Below, in pieces: positions 25,064 to 32,752 of a stretch of DNA of 54,221 bases. Made by a program: the position numbers and the translations under genes. The DNA is from Candidatus Bathyarchaeota archaeon (lineage in GTDB: Archaea; Thermoproteota; Bathyarchaeia; Bathyarchaeales; Bathycorpusculaceae): NCBI GenBank assembly GCA_025059195.1, contig JANXDU010000008.1, positions 1 to 54,221 of the forward strand. The letters are read 5' to 3'. Positions within the stretch are counted from its first letter, which is position 1, and each line of letters begins with the position of its first letter. Below the pieces are notes generated by a model that saw only the letters and a list, made by a program, of their open reading frames with translations, did no database searches and was not told where the DNA came from.

Positions 25064-25196
25064 TGAACGAAGCGTCCTCACACAAAAACTAGGGAGGAGA
25101 TAGCCTATTGGCTTGAAAATGCTCCAAACCAACATGGTTTTCAGAAAAACACAAAAAGCTAAACGTTAAGTTAAATTTGAGAGGAAGCCTTTTCCG

Positions 25197-25985
25197 ATGG
25201 TTGGTTGGAGACTGCTAAAATTTGAAACCCGCAACGCTTACATGAATATGGCCATAGACGAAGCTGTTCTAACCGCCAGAATAAAAGGGCTCGCGCCAAA
25301 CACTGTGCGCTTTTACCGCTGGAACCCCTCGGCAGTGTCCATTGGAAAGTTTCAAAATGCAGGGAACGAGGTCTATTTGGAAAACTGCCTCCGGTATGGC
25401 GTGGATGTTGTTAGGCGTATAAGTGGCGGAGGGGCTGTCTATCACGATTCTGAAGGCGAAATAACATACAGCGTAGTCGCAGACAAGGCGAGTTTAAACG
25501 TCAAAGACATAACAGAGGCTTACGCTAAGGTTTACGCCGGCGTTGTTGAAGCCCTAAAAACTTTGGGTTTAAAGGCAGACTTCAACGAAGGCAACCCAAA
25601 AGCATGCCCAAACCTAACAATAAACGGCAAAAAAATCTCGGGAAGCGCCCAATGCCATAAAGCTGGCATAGTTCTACAACACGGCACGATGCTGGTTGAC
25701 GTTGACTTAGAGAGAATGTTCACCTTTCTAAAAGTTCCATGGGCGAAAACGTGCATGGAAGTCATATGCATAGCCAAAGAGAAAATAACCTCGCTTAGGG
25801 CCGAGCTTGGCAAGAAAATCCCACTTGAAACTGTACATCAAGCCCTAATTGAGGGTTTCCAGAAAACATTAAAGACGTTGCTTAAACCAGAAGATCTAAC
25901 GCAGTATGAGAAGGAGTTAGTTGAAAAGCTTTACCGGGAGAAGTATTCTACCGCTAACTGGAACATTCACGGAAAGGAGAGTTAG
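25197..25985 (+). CDS. Lipoate-protein ligase A / octanoyltransferase family protein
   Basis: The protein has 262 residues with the BPL/LplA fold marks: [22 protein letters not shown] near residue 65, and the lysine motif [21 protein letters not shown] near 145, which binds the acyl-adenylate. It attaches lipoate or octanoate to lipoyl domains. The C-terminal tail ([14 protein letters not shown]) is common in LplA/LipM proteins. No small LplB subunit lies beside it, so it is either a LipM-like octanoyltransferase feeding the LipS-type pair at 6.4-8.9 kb or a ligase whose second subunit is elsewhere. Its stop overlaps the convergent CysRS stop (TTAG at 25982-25985). Confidence 0.85.
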   Translation: MVGWRLLKFETRNAYMNMAIDEAVLTARIKGLAPNTVRFYRWNPSAVSIGKFQNAGNEVYLENCLRYGVDVVRRISGGGAVYHDSEGEITYSVVADKASLNVKDITEAYAKVYAGVVEALKTLGLKADFNEGNPKACPNLTINGKKISGSAQCHKAGIVLQHGTMLVDVDLERMFTFLKVPWAKTCMEVICIAKEKITSLRAELGKKIPLETVHQALIEGFQKTLKTLLKPEDLTQYEKELVEKLYREKYSTANWNIHGKES

Positions 25986-27421
25986 CTTTTCACTCGTCGC
26001 CATCTCACGCCTTGCGGTGTATCCTCGATTATTATGCCCATGGCACGCAACTGCTCCCTAATCTTGTCGGCGGTCGCCCAGTCTTTGGTTTTTCTGGCTT
26101 CCTCCCTCTTCCGGATAAGCTCCTCGACTTCCGGTGGTAACTTCTCCTCTCGCTGCATGCTTCTCGCCAAGTCCAATGCAAAAACCTTGTCAAACTCCAT
26201 GAGCAACTCATACTTTTCATGGTCAGTCAAAGCCTTCTCTTCTCTGACTAAAGTCCATGTTAGGGCTAAAGCCTTGGGCATGTTTAAGTCGTCATTTATT
26301 GCCTCAAGAAACCTCTCATAATATTCCCCAAACTTCGGGCTTTTGTCGTCTTTCTTCTCCAAATTCTCGGCTAAACTTCTAACATGTTCCCTCAACGTGA
26401 ACAACGCGTTTTGAGCCGACTGTAAGCTTTCCCATGTGAAGACAAGCTCCGACCGGTAATGGGCGGTCAAACACAAGTACCTAAAAGCCAGCGGATCGAA
26501 ACCTTCATCCACTAAAGTTTGAACCGTGATTATTTCTCCAGCAGACTTCGCCATCTTTATTGATTTGCCAAACACGAGAAAAGCTCCATGGATCCAATAA
26601 TTCGCTAGGGGCTTTCCGGTTAAGGCTTCAGCCTGCGCAATCTCGTTCGTATGGTGGATTGATATGTGGTCTATGCCGCCGCAGTGAATGTCAAAATGCT
26701 CACCCAAATACTTCATTCCCATAACGGTGCATTCTATGTGCCAGCCGGGAAAACCCACACCCCAAGGAGAATTCCACTCCATCTGTCTTTTCCGGTCTTT
26801 CGGGGAAAAACGCCAAAGGCAAAAGTCTGTAAGGTGCTTTTTGTTTGGGTTAAATTCAACTCTCGCACCAGCTTTGAGACTTTCGTTCAACCTTTCAAAA
26901 TCCATGCCCGTGAGCTTCCCGTAATCCTTCAACTTCGAGGTGTCGAAGTAAACACCGTCATCAATTACGTACGTGTAGCCCTTCCCTTCAAGTCTGCGGA
27001 TATACTCAATCATATCCGCAATGTGATCTGTTGCTCGGCAAACGATCGTAGGTTTAAGGATATTGAGCCTTTCAGCCTCCTCAAAAAACTTTCTAGTGTA
27101 GAAATCTGCTATCTCCCAAACGGTTTTCCGCTCCCTTTGGGCGCCAACCTCCATCTTATCTTCGCCAGTATCTGCATCAGAAGTTAAATGTCCAACATCA
27201 GTAATATTCATCACGTGTCTTACTTCGAAGCCGTTGAATTCCAAAACCCGTCGCAGTACATCCTCAAAAATGTATGTTCTAAAATTTCCGATGTGGGCAT
27301 ACCAGTAAACTGTTGGGCCGCAGCAATACATCCGCACTTTTCCTTTCTCTATAGGAACAAAGAGCTCCTTTCTTCTCGTTAAAGTGTTGAATAGGTAGAT
27401 TTCACCCTTGGAGTTTCCCAT
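25982..27421 (-). CDS. cysS: Cysteinyl-tRNA synthetase
   Basis: The protein has 479 residues from ATG 27421 (GGAG about 9 bases ahead), preferred over a TTG five codons upstream. This class I synthetase charges tRNA-Cys. [19 protein letters not shown] contains the HIGN form of HIGH, and the zinc/Cys-binding [13 protein letters not shown] and [16 protein letters not shown] segments are present. The second signature reads KMAKSAGE instead of KMSKS. The C-terminal helical region ends with a DALSON-like helix pair. It is monocistronic or follows the small frameshifted gene at 27486-27766. Confidence 0.95.
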   Translation of the reverse strand: MGNSKGEIYLFNTLTRRKELFVPIEKGKVRMYCCGPTVYWYAHIGNFRTYIFEDVLRRVLEFNGFEVRHVMNITDVGHLTSDADTGEDKMEVGAQRERKTVWEIADFYTRKFFEEAERLNILKPTIVCRATDHIADMIEYIRRLEGKGYTYVIDDGVYFDTSKLKDYGKLTGMDFERLNESLKAGARVEFNPNKKHLTDFCLWRFSPKDRKRQMEWNSPWGVGFPGWHIECTVMGMKYLGEHFDIHCGGIDHISIHHTNEIAQAEALTGKPLANYWIHGAFLVFGKSIKMAKSAGEIITVQTLVDEGFDPLAFRYLCLTAHYRSELVFTWESLQSAQNALFTLREHVRSLAENLEKKDDKSPKFGEYYERFLEAINDDLNMPKALALTWTLVREEKALTDHEKYELLMEFDKVFALDLARSMQREEKLPPEVEELIRKREEARKTKDWATADKIREQLRAMGIIIEDTPQGVRWRRVKS

Positions 27422-27485
27422 GCCAAGAGTCTCCAACTGAATAATTGCAGAAAACCTTAAAGCCTTTACTTACACGAACCTTTAA

Positions 27486-27766
27486 TCAATCGTATCGTCT
27501 AAACCTCAACATCTTCCTAAAACTTTTAAGATCCTGCGCAACAAGCCTCAAAAACTGAAGCTCCTCTATAGCCACCGTAAATTTAGAGAACTCTTCATAA
27601 AATCTCTCTGGGATTTTCCTATTCTCCGCCACAAAGACACCATAAAAACTTTCTTGGGCTCTCATTGTTTTTTGGCTGGCCAGGCGGCCATTTCCGTCAT
27701 CGAGGAGAAAGGAGAAGGCTTCGAAAACGGAAAACCCGAAACTGGCCGCTCCTGATCAGCCTTCAA
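27486..27766 (-). pseudogene. Small gene in two frames joined at a GGGTTTT sequence
   Basis: Two short frames on this strand appear to be one gene. The first opens at TTG 27766 (KADQERPVSGF...), and the second, in the -1 frame, is open from 27755 to the stop at 27486 and encodes a charged helical peptide including FLLDDGNGRLASQKTMRAQE and ERFYEEFSKFTVAIEELQFL. The second frame has no usable start before ATG 27665, which alone would give 59 residues. The frames meet at GGGTTTT (27731-27737), which in the first frame reads G-GGT-TTT, the pattern for a -1 slip; the joined product would have 93 residues. A TATA-like box at 27793-27805 fits the TTG. It could be a recoded gene, a decaying gene or a sequencing indel. 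Function unknown. Confidence 0.45.
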
Positions 27767-27852
27767 CCTCAAACCCCCATTACGTCGTAAGACTTAATAT
27801 TTAACGGAGTATAAAAGGATTACTGAATAACACGAATACACACGCTAAAAAC

Positions 27853-28413
27853 CTAACCCACAGCCAAAATGCCTTCAAGGATCCTTTCTTCGGGGACATT
27901 CAACTGCTTAGAAAGCCAACTCTTTAGAAGGGCTGTTTGCTTCGGAAGTTCTCCGCTATAAGTTATTATCTGGTTATTCTTTAAGGCGTCTACTTGGAAG
28001 GCTTTTTCAGCCTCCTTGTAAAGGAACGAGAGGGTATGCGCCTGGCAGGCTAATGTTTTAAAATCTTCCCAATACTTGCAACGTAAAATAACAGGCGGAC
28101 CTCGCAATTCAACCGCCACGGCTTGAGCTTTTTGCAACGGTGGCGCAGCAGTAGCTATTTTGGGGGTTTCGGAGGAGACCTGTGAAGTTGACAGATAAGA
28201 GATTAGGTTGGATATCTCACTTTGAAGGTTTGTAAGCCTACCTTCAACACTTTCTATTTTGCCGCTTAATTCACCAGCTTCGCCTAACTTCTCAGTGATT
28301 TTACCCAACTCATTTATTAAGCGGTCTAAATCCTTCTCATGTTCCCTTAAAACATTAATAATAAAGTCTAAGGCTTCCAACGCATCATCCTTTGATGGGG
28401 GCTTCTTTGACAC
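27853..28413 (-). CDS. Coiled-coil protein with C-terminal helical domain, unknown
   Basis: The protein has 186 residues from the GTG at 28413, chosen because GGGAGGA lies 7 bases ahead and a TATA box (28455-28464) predicts transcription near 28433, downstream of the longer TTG frame at 28446. Residues about 8-80 are a long coiled coil (LREHEKDLDRLINELGKITEKLGEAGEL). After a Pro/Ala linker, the C-terminal part (about 105-186) is compact and contains CKYWEDFKTLACQAHTLSFLYKEAEKAF. I do not recognise a family. It is divergent from the cobamide transport operon but has no evident link to it. Confidence 0.65.
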   Translation of the reverse strand: MSKKPPSKDDALEALDFIINVLREHEKDLDRLINELGKITEKLGEAGELSGKIESVEGRLTNLQSEISNLISYLSTSQVSSETPKIATAAPPLQKAQAVAVELRGPPVILRCKYWEDFKTLACQAHTLSFLYKEAEKAFQVDALKNNQIITYSGELPKQTALLKSWLSKQLNVPEERILEGILAVG

Positions 28414-28454
28414 AACGACTTCCTCCCGTTTTGTCACTCTATTCAATGCCCCTC

Positions 28455-28464
28455 TTTATAAATA
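28455..28464 (-). promoter_or_regulatory. TATA box for the coiled-coil protein gene
   Basis: The near-symmetrical TTTATAAAT stretch read on the minus strand predicts transcription near 28433, matching the GTG at 28413 with GGGAGGA between. The gap to the divergent operon (28465-28624) shows no gene I can support. Confidence 0.45.
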
Positions 28465-28624
28465 AAGGTAGCGAATCCTCAAAATGTATCTATGTAAATG
28501 GCCAAACATACGTATTAACAATAAAAACTCATGTGCCAAAACACGGTTTTCAACATCGAGTGATTTCGCAAGTTGAAAACGGAGCTTTCTAGATAAACCA
28601 CGTCGCCTTCTTTAACCCTTATTT

Positions 28625-28694
28625 GGATGGTTTATCTATCCAGTTTTTAAAGAGTGAATGGTAAATTTTATATAATTGGTCGGATAATCCATCC
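28625..28694. promoter_or_regulatory. Paired inverted operator-like element flanking the btuF promoter
   Basis: GGATGGTTTATC (28625-28636) and GGATAATCCATCC (28682-28694) are inverted copies: the reverse complement of the second begins GGATGGATTATC, matching 11 of 12 bases. They flank the TATA box at 28667-28675. The downstream copy lies between TATA and the predicted transcription start, a classic repressor position in archaea. Regulation by corrinoid supply is a natural guess, but no regulator is identified. Confidence 0.5.
28667..28675 (+). promoter_or_regulatory. TATA box of the cobamide uptake operon
   Basis: TTTTATATAA is centred near 28671, predicting transcription at about 28698. The mRNA would begin right at the first GTG (28700), or place GGTGG as a very short leader for the GTG at 28709. 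Confidence 0.55.
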
Positions 28695-28699
28695 AAAAG

Positions 28700-30172
28700 G
28701 TGGTGCAAGTGCAAAAAAACGCTTTAGCATATATAACCTTGATCGTAACCGTTGGAATATTTGGGCTAATCGTTGCCGATAGGGCTGGGGCATCTTTCCC
28801 AGTGACGTTGACTGACGATATTGGCCGGACGGTAACCATTACAAGTCCTCCGCAGAGAATAGTGTGCATAACCCCTTCCACAACGGAAATCGCTTACGCT
28901 TTAGGCCTAGGTAACAAAATCGTTGGGGTCGACGTATATTCTGATTACCCACTTGAGGCTGTCTCTAAGCAGCGAATAAGTAACATTTATACTCCCAATC
29001 CCGAGGAAGTTGCAGCCTTAAACCCCGACCTTGTGCTCATGTACTCCTTTTGGGGTCAAGGAGACCCCTACGTGGACGCGATTGCAGGATTAGGCGTTAA
29101 TGTTATTGCCATAAAACCAAGAAGTTTGAATGATATAATAAACAACATAAGGCTTATAGGCAGAGCTACCGGCAAAATTGAAGAGGCAGAGACGCTGGCT
29201 TCACAGCTTAATAGCACAATAAACCAAATTAGAAATAGAACAGGCAACTTAGCCGATAAGCCAAGAGTTTACATAGAGTTTTGGTACCCGCCGCCGTGGA
29301 CTTTTGGTCCAAATACTTGGGGCGACGAAATAATAAGGGTCGCTGGGGGGGTCAATGTTTTTGGAGATGCTTTGAAAGATTACGTCCAGACAACTGATGA
29401 AGAGGTTATAAGCAGAAATCCGGAAATTATTATAAGCCTTTACGGCGCGCAACACGTACATTTTGCAACCTTGGAAGAAATAAGAAAAAGGCCTGGGTGG
29501 ACGTCGATAAAGGCTGTGCAGGATGGCAAGGTTTACTTGCTTGATGAGAACCTTTTGACCAGACCTGGACCCAGAATAGTTTTAGGCCTTGAGGCCGTTG
29601 CCCGACTTTTGCATCCAGAACTGTTCGGCGAATCAAACATACTAGCCCTGAACACTACTATCTTACGAACCTCCACGCAAACGTTGAGTGTTTCTGGTCT
29701 TGTTAAGGCGGACGTAACGGTTTTCAAGGCGGCTGGCAATGGAACCCTTATAGTGACCGCCACTACCGATGGGCCGCCGCCTCCCACGGGACTTACGCTT
29801 GTTGGAAAATACCTCAAAATCGAGTGCAGCACTCCCGAGGGTTTAGTTTTTGCTTTAAAAATCCGTTATAGTGAAAGCGAGTTGGCAAACCTTAGGGTTG
29901 ACGAGGACACGTTAAAAATCTATTATTGGGATAAAAAAACTGGAAAGTGGCTTCCATTAATTAGCTTAGTGAACAGCGATGCAAACTACGTTGAAGCTTT
30001 TGTTCCCCATCTGTCAAGCTTTGCTCTTATGGGCGAAAGTCTACCATCAGTGTGGCAATCTCCCGTTGAACTTTGGCTGGTGCTCGTAACCGTAATTGTT
30101 ATAACATTGGTTACCATAAGCTTGACCTATTCGGTCTGCAAAAAACGTTTAAAGAAGGATACGGCAAAATGA
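28700..30172 (+). CDS. BtuF-like cobamide-binding protein, membrane anchored (copy 1)
   Basis: The protein has 490 residues. A signal/anchor helix (about 8-28) is followed by a periplasmic-binding-protein fold of the BtuF/FepB type: DIGRTVTITSPPQRIVCITPSTTEIAYALGLG, YSDYPLEAVSKQRISN and NPEEVAALNPDLV are diagnostic. Residues about 325-450 form an extra beta-rich domain (DTLKIYYWDKKTGKWLPL), and a C-terminal helix (about 460-482) with a basic tail anchors it outside the membrane. It should capture corrinoids for the BtuCD-like proteins downstream. Starts GTG 28700, 28703 and 28709 are possible. The end overlaps copy 2 (ATGA at 30169-30172). Confidence 0.82.
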   Translation: MVQVQKNALAYITLIVTVGIFGLIVADRAGASFPVTLTDDIGRTVTITSPPQRIVCITPSTTEIAYALGLGNKIVGVDVYSDYPLEAVSKQRISNIYTPNPEEVAALNPDLVLMYSFWGQGDPYVDAIAGLGVNVIAIKPRSLNDIINNIRLIGRATGKIEEAETLASQLNSTINQIRNRTGNLADKPRVYIEFWYPPPWTFGPNTWGDEIIRVAGGVNVFGDALKDYVQTTDEEVISRNPEIIISLYGAQHVHFATLEEIRKRPGWTSIKAVQDGKVYLLDENLLTRPGPRIVLGLEAVARLLHPELFGESNILALNTTILRTSTQTLSVSGLVKADVTVFKAAGNGTLIVTATTDGPPPPTGLTLVGKYLKIECSTPEGLVFALKIRYSESELANLRVDEDTLKIYYWDKKTGKWLPLISLVNSDANYVEAFVPHLSSFALMGESLPSVWQSPVELWLVLVTVIVITLVTISLTYSVCKKRLKKDTAK

Positions 30173-31650
30173 AATCCTTCGACACCAAAGTAACAAATCT
30201 AATTAAAAAATTAAGATTAAGCATTTTGATAGGCTTAATCGTGCTTGCTGGCCTCACGGTATTTAAGGTTGAACACGTTGATGCTGATTTTCCTGTCACG
30301 GTGGTAGATGACTTTGGTAGGGCAGTCACTATACCAAATGCTCCTGCAAGGATAGTTTGCATATCGCCAAGCGTTACAGAAATGGTTTATGCCCTAGGCT
30401 TAGGTGACAAGGTTGTGGGCGTTGACATATACTCTGACTATCCGACAGAAGCCATCCATAAGCGGAGGATAAGCAACATTTACAATCCGGACCCCGAAGA
30501 AGTAGCTGCTTTAAAGCCTGACCTTATAATCATGTATTCATTCTATGGTTTAGGCGATCCAAATGTAGAGAACCTTGAAAGGCTTGGAATTCCACTCATA
30601 GTGACCCTCCCAACAACATTCGATGATGTATTCAGAGATTTATTACTGATAGGTAATGCGACAGGCAGATCCTCCGAAGCTGAAGCCCTAACCAAAGTTC
30701 TTAAAGAAAGAGTGAAACGCATAACTGATTTAACGTATAATGCAACCCATAAGCCTAAAGTATACTTTGAAGTTTGGTATCCCCCAATCTACACCGTGGG
30801 ACCAGGGTCATGGCCTCATCACCTTATTGAGATCGCAGGTGGAGTGAACATTTTTGGTGATGCCCCAACATCATGGGTAAACCCCACTGATGAAGAAGTC
30901 ATCGGGAAAAATCCCGACATAATAATAAGTGTTCGAGGTATGCCTGGTTACTATGAAACGCTGGAAACCATGAGAAATAGGGGATCCGGCTGGGAAGAAG
31001 TTTCAGCAATAAAAAATGGCAAGGTTTACTTTATCGACGAGTCCTTAATCGGAAGGCCTGGACCAAGACTGGTGAACGGCCTGGAGGTCGTAGCCGGCAT
31101 TTTACATCCCGAATTATTTAATGTGACAAACACGCTGACCTTTGACTTAAATACAGCGGAGTTAAGGTTTTCGACTCAAACACTAACTTTGCAGTCCTTA
31201 GTAAGAGCGGATATTGAAATATTAAAAGCAGCGAATAACGGCAGTTTGATCGTTTCAGCATTACTTGACGGGCCAGAAGTGCCCAGAAATCTGAAACTCG
31301 TAGGAAACTATCTTAAGATTGAATGTGGTGCTCCCCAAGGCTTAATGTTTATCCTAAAAGTATACTACCAAAAAAGTGAACTGGAAGCTCTTGGGGTTGA
31401 TGAAAACTCGTTGAAAATTTATCACTGGGATGAAGAAAAGCAAAAGTGGTCCCCGCTGGAAAGCGTTGTGAATAAGAATGAGGGTTACGTTAAGGCTATA
31501 GTCGATCATCTAACCTATTTCGCTTTAATCGGCGAGCCTAAACCAGATGTCTGGGGAACTCCCATTCCTTTATGGGCAGTTTTAGTGGTAGCAGCGGTGA
31601 TTTTATCGCTCACTTGCACTGCATCTTACATGATTTCAAGAAAGCGTTAA
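30169..31650 (+). CDS. BtuF-like cobamide-binding protein, membrane anchored (copy 2)
   Basis: The protein has 493 residues and is a tandem duplicate of the preceding gene with the same order of parts: N-terminal helix (about 17-38), BtuF-like fold (DFGRAVTIPNAPARIVCISPSVTEMVYALGLG, YSDYPTEAIHKRRISN), beta-rich domain (ENSLKIYHWDEEKQKWSPL) and C-terminal helix with basic tail. ATG 30169 overlaps the previous stop; the frame is open further upstream but that part is the shadow of copy 1. The two copies have diverged clearly, so different corrinoids or affinities are plausible. The permease gene follows directly. Confidence 0.82.
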   Translation: MKSFDTKVTNLIKKLRLSILIGLIVLAGLTVFKVEHVDADFPVTVVDDFGRAVTIPNAPARIVCISPSVTEMVYALGLGDKVVGVDIYSDYPTEAIHKRRISNIYNPDPEEVAALKPDLIIMYSFYGLGDPNVENLERLGIPLIVTLPTTFDDVFRDLLLIGNATGRSSEAEALTKVLKERVKRITDLTYNATHKPKVYFEVWYPPIYTVGPGSWPHHLIEIAGGVNIFGDAPTSWVNPTDEEVIGKNPDIIISVRGMPGYYETLETMRNRGSGWEEVSAIKNGKVYFIDESLIGRPGPRLVNGLEVVAGILHPELFNVTNTLTFDLNTAELRFSTQTLTLQSLVRADIEILKAANNGSLIVSALLDGPEVPRNLKLVGNYLKIECGAPQGLMFILKVYYQKSELEALGVDENSLKIYHWDEEKQKWSPLESVVNKNEGYVKAIVDHLTYFALIGEPKPDVWGTPIPLWAVLVVAAVILSLTCTASYMISRKR

Positions 31651-31667
31651 GCGGCGTGTCCGATAAC

Positions 31668-32741
31668 ATGGAAAGTTCAAGTGTGGAAGTAAACTATCTG
31701 AAAAAATTTGCTAAGTGGTCGCTTATTTTAGTTTCTTTATCCGCAATTTTACTTTTCTCTATGAGTGTTGCAACGGCTATAGGTCCTATGGCTATACCTT
31801 TCGATAAAGCTTTGAAAATAATTTTGCATCAAATCCCTTTCATGGACAACTTTATACCCGTCCAATGGGAAGGCTTGGAGGAATCAGTTATCGTGCAGTT
31901 GAGGCTCCCAAGAGTTCTTTCAGCAGTGGTGGTGGGTGTGGCATTGTCAATAGCTGGCGTAGCTTTCCAATGCCTATTCAGGAATCCTATGGCGGACCCG
32001 TATGTGCTTGGCGTAGCCTCTGGAGCTGGTTTTGGAGCAGCCTTAGCCATGGTTCTAAGGCTTGGCTTCAGCTTTTTTGGGGCGGTTTACGCAATTCCGC
32101 TTATGGCTTCTATAGGCGCGATATCCACGGTTTTCCTCGTTTATGGCATAGCTAAAACTGGAACTGAACTACCTATTCTTAGGCTTTTGCTTGCGGGTAT
32201 AGCTGTAAGCAGCTTTTTCTCAGCCCTAATTTCGGTGATGATGACTTTCGCCGGGGAAGACTTACACGCCGTTTACATGTGGCTCCTTGGAGGATTTTCG
32301 CTAAGCAAATGGGAATACATATACATAGCTACTCCCACGGTTATTATTGGCTTCATCATTCTATACGCATTCGCTAGAGACTTTAACATAATATTGTTAG
32401 GTGAGGAGCAAGCCAAACAGTTAGGGGTCGAAGTTGAAAAGGTAAAGAAAACAGTCCTAATGGTCGCCTCCATAGTCACGGCCGTCGCGGTTTCAATCAG
32501 CGGAATAATAGGCTTTATAGGCTTAATAGTCCCTCATATAATGCGAATTTTAGTGGGACCGGACCATAGAATCCTTTTACCGTCCTCAGCTTTAACCGGG
32601 GCATCCATTTTAGTGCTCTGTGATACGGTGGCGAGAAACATAATTAGACCTTTAACCCTCCCCACGGGAATAATTACAACAATGCTGGGTTGCCCGTTCT
32701 TCATCTACTTGCTTAAGAAAACTGGAAAAATTAGGATTTAG
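31668..32741 (+). CDS. btuC: Cobamide ABC transporter permease (BtuC-like)
   Basis: The protein has 357 residues with about ten hydrophobic helices, of the FecCD/BtuC family. Landmarks are the early LRLPRVLSAVVVGVALSIAGVAFQCLFRNPMADPYVLGV, the coupling segment GEEQAKQLGVEVEKVKK, and GIIGFIGLIVPHIMRILVGPDHR. It forms the membrane channel taking corrinoid from the BtuF-like proteins. The start is probably ATG 31668, with GTG 31656 possible; the longer open frame overlaps the upstream gene and is not convincing. The ATPase gene follows 11 bases later. Confidence 0.9.
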   Translation: MESSSVEVNYLKKFAKWSLILVSLSAILLFSMSVATAIGPMAIPFDKALKIILHQIPFMDNFIPVQWEGLEESVIVQLRLPRVLSAVVVGVALSIAGVAFQCLFRNPMADPYVLGVASGAGFGAALAMVLRLGFSFFGAVYAIPLMASIGAISTVFLVYGIAKTGTELPILRLLLAGIAVSSFFSALISVMMTFAGEDLHAVYMWLLGGFSLSKWEYIYIATPTVIIGFIILYAFARDFNIILLGEEQAKQLGVEVEKVKKTVLMVASIVTAVAVSISGIIGFIGLIVPHIMRILVGPDHRILLPSSALTGASILVLCDTVARNIIRPLTLPTGIITTMLGCPFFIYLLKKTGKIRI

Positions 32742-32752
32742 GCGGAAAAAGC

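Noticed and set aside
25092-25130. Strong GGGAGGAG ribosome-site-like sequence with no gene behind it
   Set aside because: The following frames stop after 2 codons (TTG) or 16 codons (ATG), and nothing suggests coding.
28487-28592. Plus-strand frame ending QHRVISQVENGAF in the gap before btuF
   Set aside because: It looks protein-like but has no start codon in a sensible place; at most a gene remnant.
28447-28699. Cobalamin riboswitch upstream of the btuF-like genes
   Set aside because: The predicted transcript starts within a few bases of the start codon, leaving no room for a riboswitch, and no B12-box-like sequence was seen.
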